Shown: positions 51,373 through 61,497 of the stretch, piece after piece
Numbering within the stretch: position 1 is the first letter of the stretch
How the letters are laid out: the number at the start of each line of letters is the position of its first letter
Source: Rhodanobacteraceae bacterium
GTDB lineage: Bacteria; Pseudomonadota; Gammaproteobacteria; Xanthomonadales; Rhodanobacteraceae
Reading direction: 5' to 3'
Assembly: GCA_021325475.1 (NCBI GenBank)
Contig: JAJPHA010000094.1
Location: 1-64,000, forward strand
DNA: 64,000 nt
The notes under the pieces: model-generated
What the model saw: the letters and a program-made list of their open reading frames with translations, nothing else
Databases searched by the model: none
What the model was told of the DNA's origin: nothing
Position numbers and translations under genes: made by a program

Positions 51373-52530
51373 TCAGCGTCCGGCCAGGGCATCGACGATC
51401 TTCAGGCGCTTGGCGCGCAGCGCCGGCAGCAGGCCGACGGCGAGACTCATCAGCACGATCGCGACGAGCCCGATCGTCCACACCGCGACGCCGACGTGGA
51501 GCTGGAACTGCCCGCCGGTGCCCTTCTCCACCATGGCGCCGAGCAGTGTGGCGATGGCCATGCCGACGAGGCCGCCGATGCCGCACAGCAGGCCGGCCTC
51601 GGCGAGCACGAAGCCGAGCACGCTGCCGTCGGAGAAGCCGAGCGTCTTCAGCACGGCGAGTTCCGGAATGCGCTCGCGCACGCTCTGCGCCATGGTGTTG
51701 CCGACCACCAGCAGCAGGGTGAAGAACACCGCGAACAGGATCCAGCGCACGATCAGGCCGATGTCGCCGACCTGCTTGATGAAGCCGACGTTGAAGTCCT
51801 TCTCGGTCTGCGTCTTGGTCTCGTCCGGCGAGTTCTCGAACATCGCATCGACGGTCTTGCTCACCTGCTCGGCGTCGGCGCCGTCGGCGAGCTTGAGGAT
51901 GAAGAAATTGGTGCGGCCCCGGCCGAACAGGTTCGCCTCGTCGAAGTAGTCGTGGTTGATGAACACGAGGTTGGTGCGCTTCTGCCAGTCCTCGTCGCGG
52001 CCGTCGAAGATGCCGACGAGATCGAACGCCCAGGCCTTGCTGCCGTTCTTCTGCGGATAGATGTTGGAGGAAATCGGAATCTTCTGGCCGATCTTCCAGC
52101 CGTACTTCTCCGCCACCTGCTTGCCCGCGATCATCGCCGTGCGCGTGTTGGCGAACGCCTGCCACTGCGCGTCCGGCATCACCCACTCCGGGTAGACGTC
52201 GTGGTAGCGCAACGGATCGATGGCGAACACGAACAGCGGCGTGTTCTCCTGCCATACGCCGCCGAACCACTGCGAATAGGCCACGCGCGCCACGCCCGGC
52301 ACCGACTCGAGCTTCGGCAGCATCGACAGCGGCAGCGGCGAGGTGAACGACACCCGCGCCTGCACCATCAGCCGGGTGGCGCCGACGAAATCGGCGCCGG
52401 CGCTGAAGATGTGATTCACCGACTGCAACAGGCCGAACAGCAGGAACGCCATGATCACCGACAGCAGCGTCAGCGAGGTGCGCGTCTTCTTGCGGAACAG
52501 ATTGGCGAGGACGAATCGGGTCTTGGTCAT
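51373..52530 (-). CDS. ABC transporter permease (FtsX/MacB type)
   Basis: MTKTRFVLANLFRKKTRTSLTLLSVIMAFLLFGLL; RERIPELAVLKTLGFSDGSVLG. Confidence 0.94.
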   Translation of the reverse strand: MTKTRFVLANLFRKKTRTSLTLLSVIMAFLLFGLLQSVNHIFSAGADFVGATRLMVQARVSFTSPLPLSMLPKLESVPGVARVAYSQWFGGVWQENTPLFVFAIDPLRYHDVYPEWVMPDAQWQAFANTRTAMIAGKQVAEKYGWKIGQKIPISSNIYPQKNGSKAWAFDLVGIFDGRDEDWQKRTNLVFINHDYFDEANLFGRGRTNFFILKLADGADAEQVSKTVDAMFENSPDETKTQTEKDFNVGFIKQVGDIGLIVRWILFAVFFTLLLVVGNTMAQSVRERIPELAVLKTLGFSDGSVLGFVLAEAGLLCGIGGLVGMAIATLLGAMVEKGTGGQFQLHVGVAVWTIGLVAIVLMSLAVGLLPALRAKRLKIVDALAGR

Positions 52531-52643
52531 GGGGGCACACGTTGCGAATCATTTATTGTTCGGGGCAAGCAACCATCCATGGTGCGCCGCCGCTCGGCAT
52601 CCTGCCTCACCCTCGCAAGCCGCGCGTGATGCCATTCAAGGCA

Positions 52644-53336
52644 TCACGCCATCGCGGCTTGCTCGACCAGGGTGCCCTTCTCCAGGTGCAGCGTGCGGCG
52701 CGCGAACTCGGCGGCCTTCGGATCGTGGGTGACCATCACGATCGTCTTGCCGTGCTCGCGATTGAGCACCTGCAGCAGGCCGAGGATCTCGTCGGCAGTC
52801 TTGCGGTCGAGATCCCCGGTCGGCTCGTCGCAGACCAGGAGCTGCGGATCGGACACCAGCGCGCGCGCGATCGCCACGCGCTGCTCCTGACCGCCGGAGA
52901 GCTCCTTCGGCTTGTGCTTGGCGCGATCGGCGAGGCCGACCACCTGCAGCGCCACCGCCACGTTCTTCTTGCGCTGCGCCGCGGACAGCTTGGTGAGCAG
53001 CAGCGGCAGTTCGACGTTGCCCTCCGCGGTCAGCACCGGCATGAGATTGTAGAACTGGAACACGAAGCCGACGTTGCGCGCGCGCCATTGGGCGAGCGCA
53101 CCGCCGGACATCCGATCGATGCGCTGGCCGCCGACCGTGATCTCGCCCGAGGTCGGCCGGTCGAGACCGCCGATCAGATTGAGCAGCGTGGTCTTGCCCG
53201 AGCCGGACGGCCCCATCAGCGCGACGAAATCGCCTTTCGGGATGTCGAGCGTGAGCCCGTGCAGCACCTCGATCTGCTGCTTGCCGCGCTCGTAGACCTT
53301 GGTGACGTTGCGGACTTGAACCATGGCTTCGGACAT
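52644..53336 (-). CDS. ABC transporter ATP-binding protein
   Basis: [50 protein letters not shown]. Confidence 0.96.
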   Translation of the reverse strand: MSEAMVQVRNVTKVYERGKQQIEVLHGLTLDIPKGDFVALMGPSGSGKTTLLNLIGGLDRPTSGEITVGGQRIDRMSGGALAQWRARNVGFVFQFYNLMPVLTAEGNVELPLLLTKLSAAQRKKNVAVALQVVGLADRAKHKPKELSGGQEQRVAIARALVSDPQLLVCDEPTGDLDRKTADEILGLLQVLNREHGKTIVMVTHDPKAAEFARRTLHLEKGTLVEQAAMA

Positions 53337-53425
53337 GAGTACCTCGCGGAGGAATCGCTTGCGTTGTTTGGTCGAACGGCGGCGCCAGGATTCGACAGCC
53401 TGTCCCGGTGCGCCGGGCCGCGGCG

Positions 53426-54655
53426 TTACGACTTCTCTTCGACGCGCGCGCCGTCCTTGAGCGTGTCGGGCGCCTCGACGATCACGCGCTCGCCGGCGCT
53501 GACGCCGGCGCGCACCTCGCGCAGCTCGCCGACGGTGCCGCCGAGCGTGACGGCGCGCCGCTCGGCGCGGTGATCCTTGAGCACGAAAACGACGTCGTGG
53601 TCGCCGTCGCGGCGCACCGCCGCGGCCGGCACCAGCACGCCGCGCGGCGCGGACGGCGCCGCCGGTTTGGCGTCCTCGAGGAACGAGACGCGCACGCCCA
53701 TGTCGGGCACGATGCGCGGATCCTTGACGTCGAGTCCGATGCGCACCTTCACCGTGGCCTTGGAGCGGTCGGCGGTCGGGATGATCGCGATCACGTGCGA
53801 GGGAATCTTCCAATCCGGATAGGCATTCAGCACCGACTCGACCGGATGCCCCGGCACCACGCGGTTGATGTAAGCCTCGTTGACGTCCACTTCCACCTCG
53901 AGCGAATCCATGTCGACGATGGTGCCGACCCCGGTGCGGGTGAAGCCGCCGCCGGCCGAGAACGGCGAGACGATCTCGCCGACCTGCGCGGCCTTGGCGA
54001 TGACCACGCCGGAGAACGGCGCGCGCACGGTGCAGTAGTCGAGCTGCACCTGCGCCGCGCGCACCGCGGCCTCGGCGAGTTCGATCTGGCGGCGCTGCGC
54101 GGCGACCTGCGCAGTCAGGGCCTCGACCTGGGTGCGCGCCTGCTCCACCGCCTGCTGCGACACGAGCTTGCGCGCGACCATCTCGTCGGCGCGCTTCCAG
54201 TCGCGCGTGGCCTGTTCGAGCTGCGCCTGATACTGCACGAGCAACGCCTGCGCCGCGTGCCATTGCGCCTGCGCCTGGGCCAGCGCGGCCTTCTGCGCGG
54301 TGTCGTCGAGCCGCGCCAGCACCTGGCCGGCGGTGACCCGCTCGCCTTCCTCGATCAGCACCTCGGTCAGGGTGCCGGTGATCTGCGCCGACACCGTCGC
54401 CGACCGCCGCGCGGTGACGTAGCCGGTCGCGTCCAGCACCGAGGCGCTGCCCGCGCTCGCGGTGAGCGGCTGCGCCGGCGCGGTGCGCACCGGCACCGCC
54501 GCGGCGCCGGCCAGCGCCAGCCATGCGCCGACGCCGAGCGCGACCGCACCGAGCACGCCGAGCGCGATCCACCACGGCCGGCGCGATCGCGGTGGCTCGA
54601 CGCCGCGGTCGATGCGCAGTTCCTTCAGCAGATCGGATTTGTCCATGACGCCCAT
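53426..54655 (-). CDS. HlyD/MacA-like periplasmic adaptor
   Basis: TM near N-terminus; YVTARRSATVSAQITGTLTEVLIEEGERVTAGQVLARLD; VRAPFSGVVIAKAAQVGEIVSP. Confidence 0.93.
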   Translation of the reverse strand: MGVMDKSDLLKELRIDRGVEPPRSRRPWWIALGVLGAVALGVGAWLALAGAAAVPVRTAPAQPLTASAGSASVLDATGYVTARRSATVSAQITGTLTEVLIEEGERVTAGQVLARLDDTAQKAALAQAQAQWHAAQALLVQYQAQLEQATRDWKRADEMVARKLVSQQAVEQARTQVEALTAQVAAQRRQIELAEAAVRAAQVQLDYCTVRAPFSGVVIAKAAQVGEIVSPFSAGGGFTRTGVGTIVDMDSLEVEVDVNEAYINRVVPGHPVESVLNAYPDWKIPSHVIAIIPTADRSKATVKVRIGLDVKDPRIVPDMGVRVSFLEDAKPAAPSAPRGVLVPAAAVRRDGDHDVVFVLKDHRAERRAVTLGGTVGELREVRAGVSAGERVIVEAPDTLKDGARVEEKS

Positions 54656-54885
54656 GACGACAGACCGGATTGGCAAGTGTGCCATAGAGTCGGCGCGCGC
54701 GGCAGCGCGCGCCAGAGCCGATGGTCACGGCGCGCGCATGACAGATGTCAGGCGGCGAGAGCCGCCGCGCGCATCGAAGCGCAACGCCTGCGAACCGCCA
54801 AGCTTGACCGCGGACCGTGCTGGATGGATTCTTGCCGCCGACCCGATTCACGTCCAATTCTCATTGGCCGACGAATCCACACGAT

Positions 54886-55623
54886 ATGACAACCACTGCG
54901 ATTGCGCGACGCTGGCAAGGGGCCCTGTTCACAGCGATCCCGGTGAGCATGGCGGCGGTCGTCTTCGCCGGTTTCTCGCGGAGTTTCTTTCTGCGGCCCT
55001 GGTTTCCGGAGGCCGCGACGTTCGCCGCGCCGGAGCCCATCTTCTACGTTCACGGCGCGCTCAATGCGCTATGGATGGCGCTGCTGATCGTTCAGTCCGT
55101 GCTGATCCGAACCGGGCGCGTGCGACTGCACCGAAGGCTGGGAGTCTTCGGCGTGGCGCTCGCCGCGTCCATCGTCGTCGTCGGCAGTCTCGGCGCTCTC
55201 GTCGGGGCGCGGCGACCGGGCGGCTTCATCGGCTTGCCGATCCCGCCGCTGCAATTCCTCGGCGTGATCTGGCCGGACATGATTCTATTCGGGCTGTTCG
55301 TCGGCCTGGCGGTCGCTTTGCGCAGGCACAGCGAGGCGCACAAGCGGCTGATGCTGCTCGCCACCGTGAACCTGCTCGAAGCGGCGATCATCCGCATCCC
55401 GTTCGATTTCATCGCCGACGGCGCGCCGCTGATGGGTCGCTGGCTGTCCGACGGCTTCATCGTGCTATTGGCGGCCTACGACCTCGTCTCGCGCGGGCGT
55501 CTGCATCCCGCCACGCTGTGGGGCGGGCTGGCCATCGTCGCCTCGCAACCACTGCGCTGGATGTTCGCCCGCTCGGAGCTCTGGCTCGACTTCGCCGGTT
55601 GGGCGGTCGGGTTGCTCGATTGA
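54886..55623 (+). CDS. Conserved multi-pass membrane protein
   Basis: 246 codons, multiple TM segments, HGALNALWMALLIVQ. Confidence 0.75.
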   Translation: MTTTAIARRWQGALFTAIPVSMAAVVFAGFSRSFFLRPWFPEAATFAAPEPIFYVHGALNALWMALLIVQSVLIRTGRVRLHRRLGVFGVALAASIVVVGSLGALVGARRPGGFIGLPIPPLQFLGVIWPDMILFGLFVGLAVALRRHSEAHKRLMLLATVNLLEAAIIRIPFDFIADGAPLMGRWLSDGFIVLLAAYDLVSRGRLHPATLWGGLAIVASQPLRWMFARSELWLDFAGWAVGLLD

Positions 55624-55666
55624 GCGGACGTTGCCAAACGCGGATCGGGCGCGGAAGATGGGACGC

Positions 55667-56377
55667 ATGGACTACGTATTCGCGCCGCCGCCGCCGCCCG
55701 CGCTCGCCGTCGCCGGTCGCGCCGAGCGGTTGCCGGTGCACCGCATCTACTGCATCGGCCGCAACTACATCGAGCACGCCAAGGAGATGGGCATGCCGAT
55801 CGACCGCGCCACGCCGGTGTTCTTCTGCAAGCCGGCCGATGCCATCGTCGCCGACGGCGCCACCATTCCCTGTCCGCCGCAGACCGCGGACCTGCATCAC
55901 GAGGTGGAAATGGTGGTGGCGCTGCATTCGGGCGGCCAGCGCATCGCCGCCAACGAGGCGCTGCGCCACGTGTTCGGCTATGGCGTCGGCCTCGACCTGA
56001 CCCGGCGCGATCTGCAGGCCGCGGCGAAGACCAAGGGCCTGCCCTGGGACACGGCCAAGGCGTTCGACCGCTCGGCGCCGGTATCGGCGATCGCGCCGGC
56101 GGCCAAGGCCGGGCATCCGCTGCGCGGCAAGCTCAGCCTCGAGGTGAACGGCCGCGTCCGCCAGCAGGCCGACATCGCCGAGATGATCTTCAGCGTGCCG
56201 CAGATCATCCACGAACTGTCCAAGCTGTTCACCCTCGCCGCCGGCGATCTGATCTTCACCGGCACGCCGGCCGGGGTGGCGGCGCTCAAGCCCGGCGACG
56301 CGTTCCACGCGCGCCTGGAGAACATCGCCGAGCTGCGCGGCCGCATCGGTCTGGCCGAGCACCCGAACGGAACGTAG
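55667..56377 (+). CDS. Fumarylacetoacetate hydrolase family protein
   Basis: [45 protein letters not shown]. Confidence 0.95.
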   Translation: MDYVFAPPPPPALAVAGRAERLPVHRIYCIGRNYIEHAKEMGMPIDRATPVFFCKPADAIVADGATIPCPPQTADLHHEVEMVVALHSGGQRIAANEALRHVFGYGVGLDLTRRDLQAAAKTKGLPWDTAKAFDRSAPVSAIAPAAKAGHPLRGKLSLEVNGRVRQQADIAEMIFSVPQIIHELSKLFTLAAGDLIFTGTPAGVAALKPGDAFHARLENIAELRGRIGLAEHPNGT

Positions 56378-56420
56378 GCGTGCGGCCGGCGCAGGTCAGT
56401 CACACGAGAAGGAGGCAGCC

Positions 56421-56834
56421 ATGGGTCTGTGGAACGAATTCAAGGCGTTCGCCCTGCGCGGCAACGTGGTCGATCTCGCCGTCGGCGTGGTCATCGGCGC
56501 GGCGTTCGGCAAGATCGTCTCGACGCTGGTCGACAACGTCATCATGCCGCCGCTCGGCTATCTGATCGGCGGCATCGACTTCTCCGATCTCGTGCTGCGG
56601 CTCGGCAATCCGGTGGCCGACGCGAAGGGCGCGATCAGCGGCGGCGTGATCATAAAGTACGGCGTGTTCCTCAACACCGTGCTGCAGTTCCTGATCGTCG
56701 CCTTCGCCATCTTTCTGGTGATCAAGCTGATGAACCGGCTGATCCGCAAACAGCAGGCCGCGCCGGCGCCTCCGGCCGAGGTGGTGTTGCTGACCGAGAT
56801 CCGCGATCTGCTGAAGGCGCAGACGCGCGGCTGA
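56421..56834 (+). CDS. mscL: Large-conductance mechanosensitive channel
   Basis: [48 protein letters not shown]. Confidence 0.98.
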   Translation: MGLWNEFKAFALRGNVVDLAVGVVIGAAFGKIVSTLVDNVIMPPLGYLIGGIDFSDLVLRLGNPVADAKGAISGGVIIKYGVFLNTVLQFLIVAFAIFLVIKLMNRLIRKQQAAPAPPAEVVLLTEIRDLLKAQTRG

Positions 56835-56967
56835 GGCCGGCGCTGTTCGCTTCGCTCCCGAAGCGGCGTTGATTCCTGGCACACACCGGCGGCCGCGCAC
56901 GGCCCCGGTGCCACGCCCGCGCGTCACCGCGCGCGGGATGGCTCCTTTGCCCACGGGGAGAAATGCC

Positions 56968-59685
56968 ATGCGCCACCTTCGCACCGGTCTGCTCGGCGCC
57001 CTGATGCTCGTCGTCCTCGACGGCCGCGCCGCCGTCCTCACCGTCACCACTGCGCACGACGAGGCCAACTGCCGCAGCGTAGCCGGCTGCAGCACGCCGC
57101 CGAACGGCAGCGGCGAGAACTATCCGAATTCCACCGGCTGTTCACTGCGCGAGGCGCTGCAGGACATCGCCGATGCCGCGGCGGCCTATCCGAATCCGCC
57201 GACGCTGTCCTATCCGGAATGCGGCACGCCGGACGCCGGCCCGGCGGCGACGAACACCATCGTGCTCGGCGCGCAGAACATCCAGATCAACGCCGCCGAA
57301 CCGGATCCGACCGACGTCACCGGCACCAACCTCGTGCACAACGGCCTGCTGCCGTTCGTCGGCGACAAGGCCACTTGGGGAACGCTGTCGATCACCGGCG
57401 GCACGCTGTCGTGCTTCAGCGATGCCAGCGCCATGCCGCCGATCGCGGGCGTGTCGATCCTGACCGAAGCCGCCGGCGCCAGCCTGTCGATCGCCGGCAC
57501 GCATTTCCAGAACTGCACCGCGCCGGCCGACGGCGCCGCGATCGTCAATTCCGGCACCGGCGATCTCACCCTGACCGGCGTGACCTTCACCAACATCCGC
57601 GCCACCAACCAGGGCAACGGCGGCTGCGTGCGCCACGGCAGCGGCACGCTCGCCATCACCGGCGCGAGCTTCACCACCTGCGTCGTCGACGACGGCGGCG
57701 CCCTGCCGGGCGGCGGCCACGGCAACGGCGGCGCGCTCTACATCGGCAATGTCGGCGGCCAGCAGAAGGTGGCGATCTCGGGGGTCACGTTCCAGGGCAA
57801 CCTCGCCGGCGACAACGGCGGCGCGATCTATCTCGCCGGCACCGACGCCATTGCCATCGACACCTCGAATTTCTCCGGCAACATCGCCAACGGCAACACC
57901 AACAGCGAAGGCAACGCCGAGCTCGGCGGCGGCGCGATCTACGCCACTGGCACGGCGCTGCAAGGCCACGACGGCAGCGGCGGACTCAACGCCAGCGCGT
58001 TCCTGATCTTCCAGAGCGCCTTCGTCGGCAATCTGGCGCCGCAAGGCACCGGCGGCGCGATCCTGCTCACCAGCGGCAACCTCACTTACGGCAACCTCGC
58101 GTTCAATCTCGGCGAGTACCAGCTCGGCAAGGTCGATGGCATCCCGGGCGGCATCGTCGCCAGCAACTTCAGCGGCAACGTCGCCGGCGGCACCTCGGCG
58201 GACGTGCCGATCGATCCGCGCGCCGGCTCCGGCGGCGCGCTGTACGCCAACGCCGGCAACGTCAGCGTGTTCGCCTCGAGCTTCGTCGGCGGCAACAGCA
58301 GCCAGAACGCGAGCGGCGGCGCGATCGCCTACAACGACGCCGGCGACAGCTTCGCGCCGCTCGCCATCTCCAACACCACGTTCAACGGCAACAGCGCCGC
58401 GGCGAAGGGCGGCGCGATCGCGAACCTGGTCAGCAAGTTCACCGGCAACGCCGGCAAGGTGACGCTGACCAACGACACGATCTCGGGCAATTCCGCCGGT
58501 GCCGGCGGCGGCGGCGCGTTCTTCAATGGCAACGCGAGCGCGGCCGAGGTCGTCGTCGCCAACACCATCTTCGACGGCGGCGGCGCCGGCGGCAACTGCG
58601 CCGGCAATCCGTTCACCGATCCGGTCGCGGCCAAGAGCAACCTCGAATTCAATCCGACCGGCACCTGCGCGGGCGTGCCGGCCGGCGATCCGAAGCTGAA
58701 GAGCCCGGCGCTGTTCGGCGGCGTCAACGCGCTGGTGTTCACCATGGATCTCAACAGCGGCAGCGCGGCGTCCGGCGCCGGCGATCCCGCGACCTGCGCG
58801 AATTCGCCGATCCTCAACCTCGACGAAGCGCTCAACGGCCGGCCGAAGGGCAAACCGAACTGCGACATCGGCGCGTTCGAATCGGCGATCGTGCCGGATC
58901 TCACCATCGCCAAATCGCACACCGATCCGTTCGTGCAAGGCGCGGCCGGCGACACCTACACCATCACCGTCGGCAATGCCGGCAACGACGCCACGACCGG
59001 CACGGTGACGGTGGACGACACGCTGCCGGCGGGACTCACCGCCACCGCCATCGCCGGCAGCGGCTGGAGCTGCGCGGCGCCGCCGACGCTGCACTGCACG
59101 CGCAACGACGCGCTCGGCAGCGGCGCCAACTATCCCGCCATCACGCTCACCGTCGATGTCGCCGCCAACGCCAGCGGTCCGCTGACGAACACGGCCACCG
59201 TCGCCGGCGGCAGCGAGGCCAACACCGCCAACGACACCGCCAACGATTCGACCAACATCGTCGGCGTGCCGGATCTCACCGTCACCAAATCGCACCTCGA
59301 TCCGTTCAGCCACAACCAGATCGGCGCGACCTACACCATCAGCGTGAGCAATGTCGGCAACGGCCCGACCATGGGCACGGTCACCGTCACCGACACGCTG
59401 CCGGCGGGACTCACCGCCACCGCGATCGGCGGCAGCGGCTGGAGCAACTGCACCGCCACGCCGGTGGTCGGACCGGGCACGCTGAGCTGCACGCGCAGCG
59501 ACGTGCTCGCCAATGGCGCGAGCTACCCGAACCTGATCGTCACCGTCGATGTGGCCGCGAATGCGCCGAACCCGGTGACCAACAGCGTGACCGTGTCCGG
59601 CGGCGGCGAGACCAATCTCGCCAACGACACGTTCAACGACCAGACCACCACGCCGGTGCGGCTGCAGGACTTCCATGTCGATTGA
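56968..59685 (+). CDS. CSLREA-domain surface protein with beta-helix-like repeats and two DUF11 domains
   Basis: STGCSLREALQDI; repeated GGAIYL/FxGN motifs; two DLTxxKSHxDPF...LPAGLTATAIxGSGW modules. Confidence 0.9.
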   Translation: MRHLRTGLLGALMLVVLDGRAAVLTVTTAHDEANCRSVAGCSTPPNGSGENYPNSTGCSLREALQDIADAAAAYPNPPTLSYPECGTPDAGPAATNTIVLGAQNIQINAAEPDPTDVTGTNLVHNGLLPFVGDKATWGTLSITGGTLSCFSDASAMPPIAGVSILTEAAGASLSIAGTHFQNCTAPADGAAIVNSGTGDLTLTGVTFTNIRATNQGNGGCVRHGSGTLAITGASFTTCVVDDGGALPGGGHGNGGALYIGNVGGQQKVAISGVTFQGNLAGDNGGAIYLAGTDAIAIDTSNFSGNIANGNTNSEGNAELGGGAIYATGTALQGHDGSGGLNASAFLIFQSAFVGNLAPQGTGGAILLTSGNLTYGNLAFNLGEYQLGKVDGIPGGIVASNFSGNVAGGTSADVPIDPRAGSGGALYANAGNVSVFASSFVGGNSSQNASGGAIAYNDAGDSFAPLAISNTTFNGNSAAAKGGAIANLVSKFTGNAGKVTLTNDTISGNSAGAGGGGAFFNGNASAAEVVVANTIFDGGGAGGNCAGNPFTDPVAAKSNLEFNPTGTCAGVPAGDPKLKSPALFGGVNALVFTMDLNSGSAASGAGDPATCANSPILNLDEALNGRPKGKPNCDIGAFESAIVPDLTIAKSHTDPFVQGAAGDTYTITVGNAGNDATTGTVTVDDTLPAGLTATAIAGSGWSCAAPPTLHCTRNDALGSGANYPAITLTVDVAANASGPLTNTATVAGGSEANTANDTANDSTNIVGVPDLTVTKSHLDPFSHNQIGATYTISVSNVGNGPTMGTVTVTDTLPAGLTATAIGGSGWSNCTATPVVGPGTLSCTRSDVLANGASYPNLIVTVDVAANAPNPVTNSVTVSGGGETNLANDTFNDQTTTPVRLQDFHVD
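58891..59640 (+). repeat. Two ~375-bp tandem DUF11 modules
   Basis: gtgccggatctcacc at 58891 and 59266; protein segments highly similar. Confidence 0.88.
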
Positions 59686-59693
59686 GGCAAGGC

Positions 59694-60497
59694 TCAGCGC
59701 CGCCGCGCCGGCGCCGCCCGCACGCCGTGCTGCCGGTGGTATTCGCCGAACAGCACGGCGGCGCTGGCGGCGACGTTCAGGCTCTCCACCGCGCCGGTGC
59801 CGGGAATGGTGAGCGGCAGATCGGCACGCTCGATCAGGCCGCGGCGCAGGCCCTCGCCTTCCGCGCCGAGTGCGACGACCAGGCGCGCCGGCAGCCGCGC
59901 CGCGTACAGCGACTCGCCGGCACGCGGCACGGTCGCGGCGACGGCGAAGCCGGCGCGTGCGAGCGCACCGAGCGCGTCCTCCCCGGCCGCCACGCGCGCG
60001 AGCGGCACGGCCTCGGCGCCGCCCTCGGCCACGCGATAGGCGGCGCCCGGCAGATCGCCGGCCGGCGCCGGCGACAGCAGCGCGCCGGCGACGCCGAAAT
60101 GCGCCGCGCTGCGCAGGATCGCGCCGAGGTTGTGCGGGTTGCCGACACCGTCGAGCCAGACCAGCAGCGCCGGTCCGGCCGGCAGGCGTTGCAACAAAGT
60201 GGACAAGGATACGAGTGGACGCGCGCGCACGTCGAAGCACACGCCCTCGTGGTGCTGGCTCTGCGTCAGCTTTTCCAGATCGGTCGCCGCGACCACGCGA
60301 TAGCCGAGCCGGCGCTGCACGCACCAGGCGAGCACCGCCTTCAGATCGCCGAGCCGCGATTCGACGAGATACACCTTGCGCAGATCGTGCGGCCGATGCG
60401 CGAACAGCGCGAGACAGGCGTTGCGCCCGTACACCCGCGTCTCCGCCGCGTGTCGCGCGCGCGGCGCTCGTTCGCGTTCGGTCTCGGTTGCGCGCAT
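59694..60497 (-). CDS. SpoU/TrmH-family rRNA methyltransferase
   Basis: [65 protein letters not shown]. Confidence 0.95.
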   Translation of the reverse strand: MRATETERERAPRARHAAETRVYGRNACLALFAHRPHDLRKVYLVESRLGDLKAVLAWCVQRRLGYRVVAATDLEKLTQSQHHEGVCFDVRARPLVSLSTLLQRLPAGPALLVWLDGVGNPHNLGAILRSAAHFGVAGALLSPAPAGDLPGAAYRVAEGGAEAVPLARVAAGEDALGALARAGFAVAATVPRAGESLYAARLPARLVVALGAEGEGLRRGLIERADLPLTIPGTGAVESLNVAASAAVLFGEYHRQHGVRAAPARRR

Positions 60498-60547
60498 GGC
60501 GCCATGGTAGCAGGGTATGGCGGATCCGCCGCGCCACGGAGCCCGCC

Positions 60548-61081
60548 ATGCGCACGATCGAGATCCTCGAAGCCGACATCACCACGCTCGCCGTGGATGC
60601 CATCGTCAACGCCGCGAACGAGACCCTGCTCGGCGGCGGCGGCGTCGACGGCGCGATCCACCGCGCCGCCGGCCGCGACCTGCTGGCCGCCTGCCGCGCG
60701 CTGCCCGAAGTGCGACCGGGCGTGCGTTGTCCGACCGGCGAGGCGCGCCTCACGCCCGGCTTCCGCCTGCCGGCGCGCTTGGTCATCCACACCGTCGGTC
60801 CGGTCTGGCGCGGCGGCGACGCCGGCGAAGCGGAACTGCTCGCGCGCTGCTACCGCGAATCGCTGCAGCTGGCGGCGAAACACGAGCTGCACAGCATCGC
60901 CTTCCCCGCCATCAGTTGCGGCGTATACGGCTATCCGATCGACGCCGCCGCCGCGATCGCCTGGCGCGAAGTGCGCGACTGGCCGCGGCCGCTGCCCGAG
61001 CGCGTGATCTTTTGCTGCTTCGGCGCGCGCATCGCCGCCGCGTACCGGGCGCTGGCCGGGCGCGGGGACAAACACTCCTGA
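60548..61081 (+). CDS. Macrodomain protein (O-acetyl-ADP-ribose deacetylase-like)
   Basis: [40 protein letters not shown]. Confidence 0.96.
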   Translation: MRTIEILEADITTLAVDAIVNAANETLLGGGGVDGAIHRAAGRDLLAACRALPEVRPGVRCPTGEARLTPGFRLPARLVIHTVGPVWRGGDAGEAELLARCYRESLQLAAKHELHSIAFPAISCGVYGYPIDAAAAIAWREVRDWPRPLPERVIFCCFGARIAAAYRALAGRGDKHS

Positions 61082-61130
61082 TTTTGCCGCTCGACTCGCG
61101 GATTCCGTCCAGATCCGCATGGCGATGCGA

Positions 61131-61388
61131 TCAGCGTCGCGACGGAGATACCAGACTCCGTTCAAAGTCGCGCAGGAAATCGATGAAGTCGATGTCCATC
61201 GCACGACACAGATCGCGCAGTTCGATGACGTCCAGGCGTCGGGTGCCGATTTCGATGTCGCTGAGCCAGGTCTGGCGTTTGCGCACGCCGCGAGCCAGTT
61301 GCACCTGAGTCAGCCCCGCCTGCTCTCTCGCCTCGCGCAACTTGCGAATCAACTGGCGATATTCGGCGCGATGGATCGTCTTGGGCAT
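61131..61388 (-). CDS. XRE-family HTH regulator
   Basis: IRKLREAREQAGLTQVQLARGVRKRQTWLSDIEIGTRRLDVIELRDLCRAMDID. Confidence 0.93.
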   Translation of the reverse strand: MPKTIHRAEYRQLIRKLREAREQAGLTQVQLARGVRKRQTWLSDIEIGTRRLDVIELRDLCRAMDIDFIDFLRDFERSLVSPSRR

Positions 61389-61431
61389 TGGCCGCTCGCA
61401 CGAAGCGGCCCCGAACCTATACCGGCTTTTC

Positions 61432-61454
61432 GCCTACCGGAAAAAACGGTAGGC
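61432..61454. promoter_or_regulatory. Perfect palindrome between divergent XRE regulator and SpvB-like gene
   Basis: GCCTACCG-gaaaaaa-CGGTAGGC. Confidence 0.75.
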
Positions 61455-61497
61455 TTTCGATCCTTCACCGGGACAACTCGCCGCAAAGGGGTAAACC

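Noticed and set aside
57142-60792. 1216-aa minus-strand ORF
   Set aside because: Shadow of the CSLREA/DUF11 gene; extends through unrelated genes and has no recognisable domains apart from the SpoU frame-shifted overlap.
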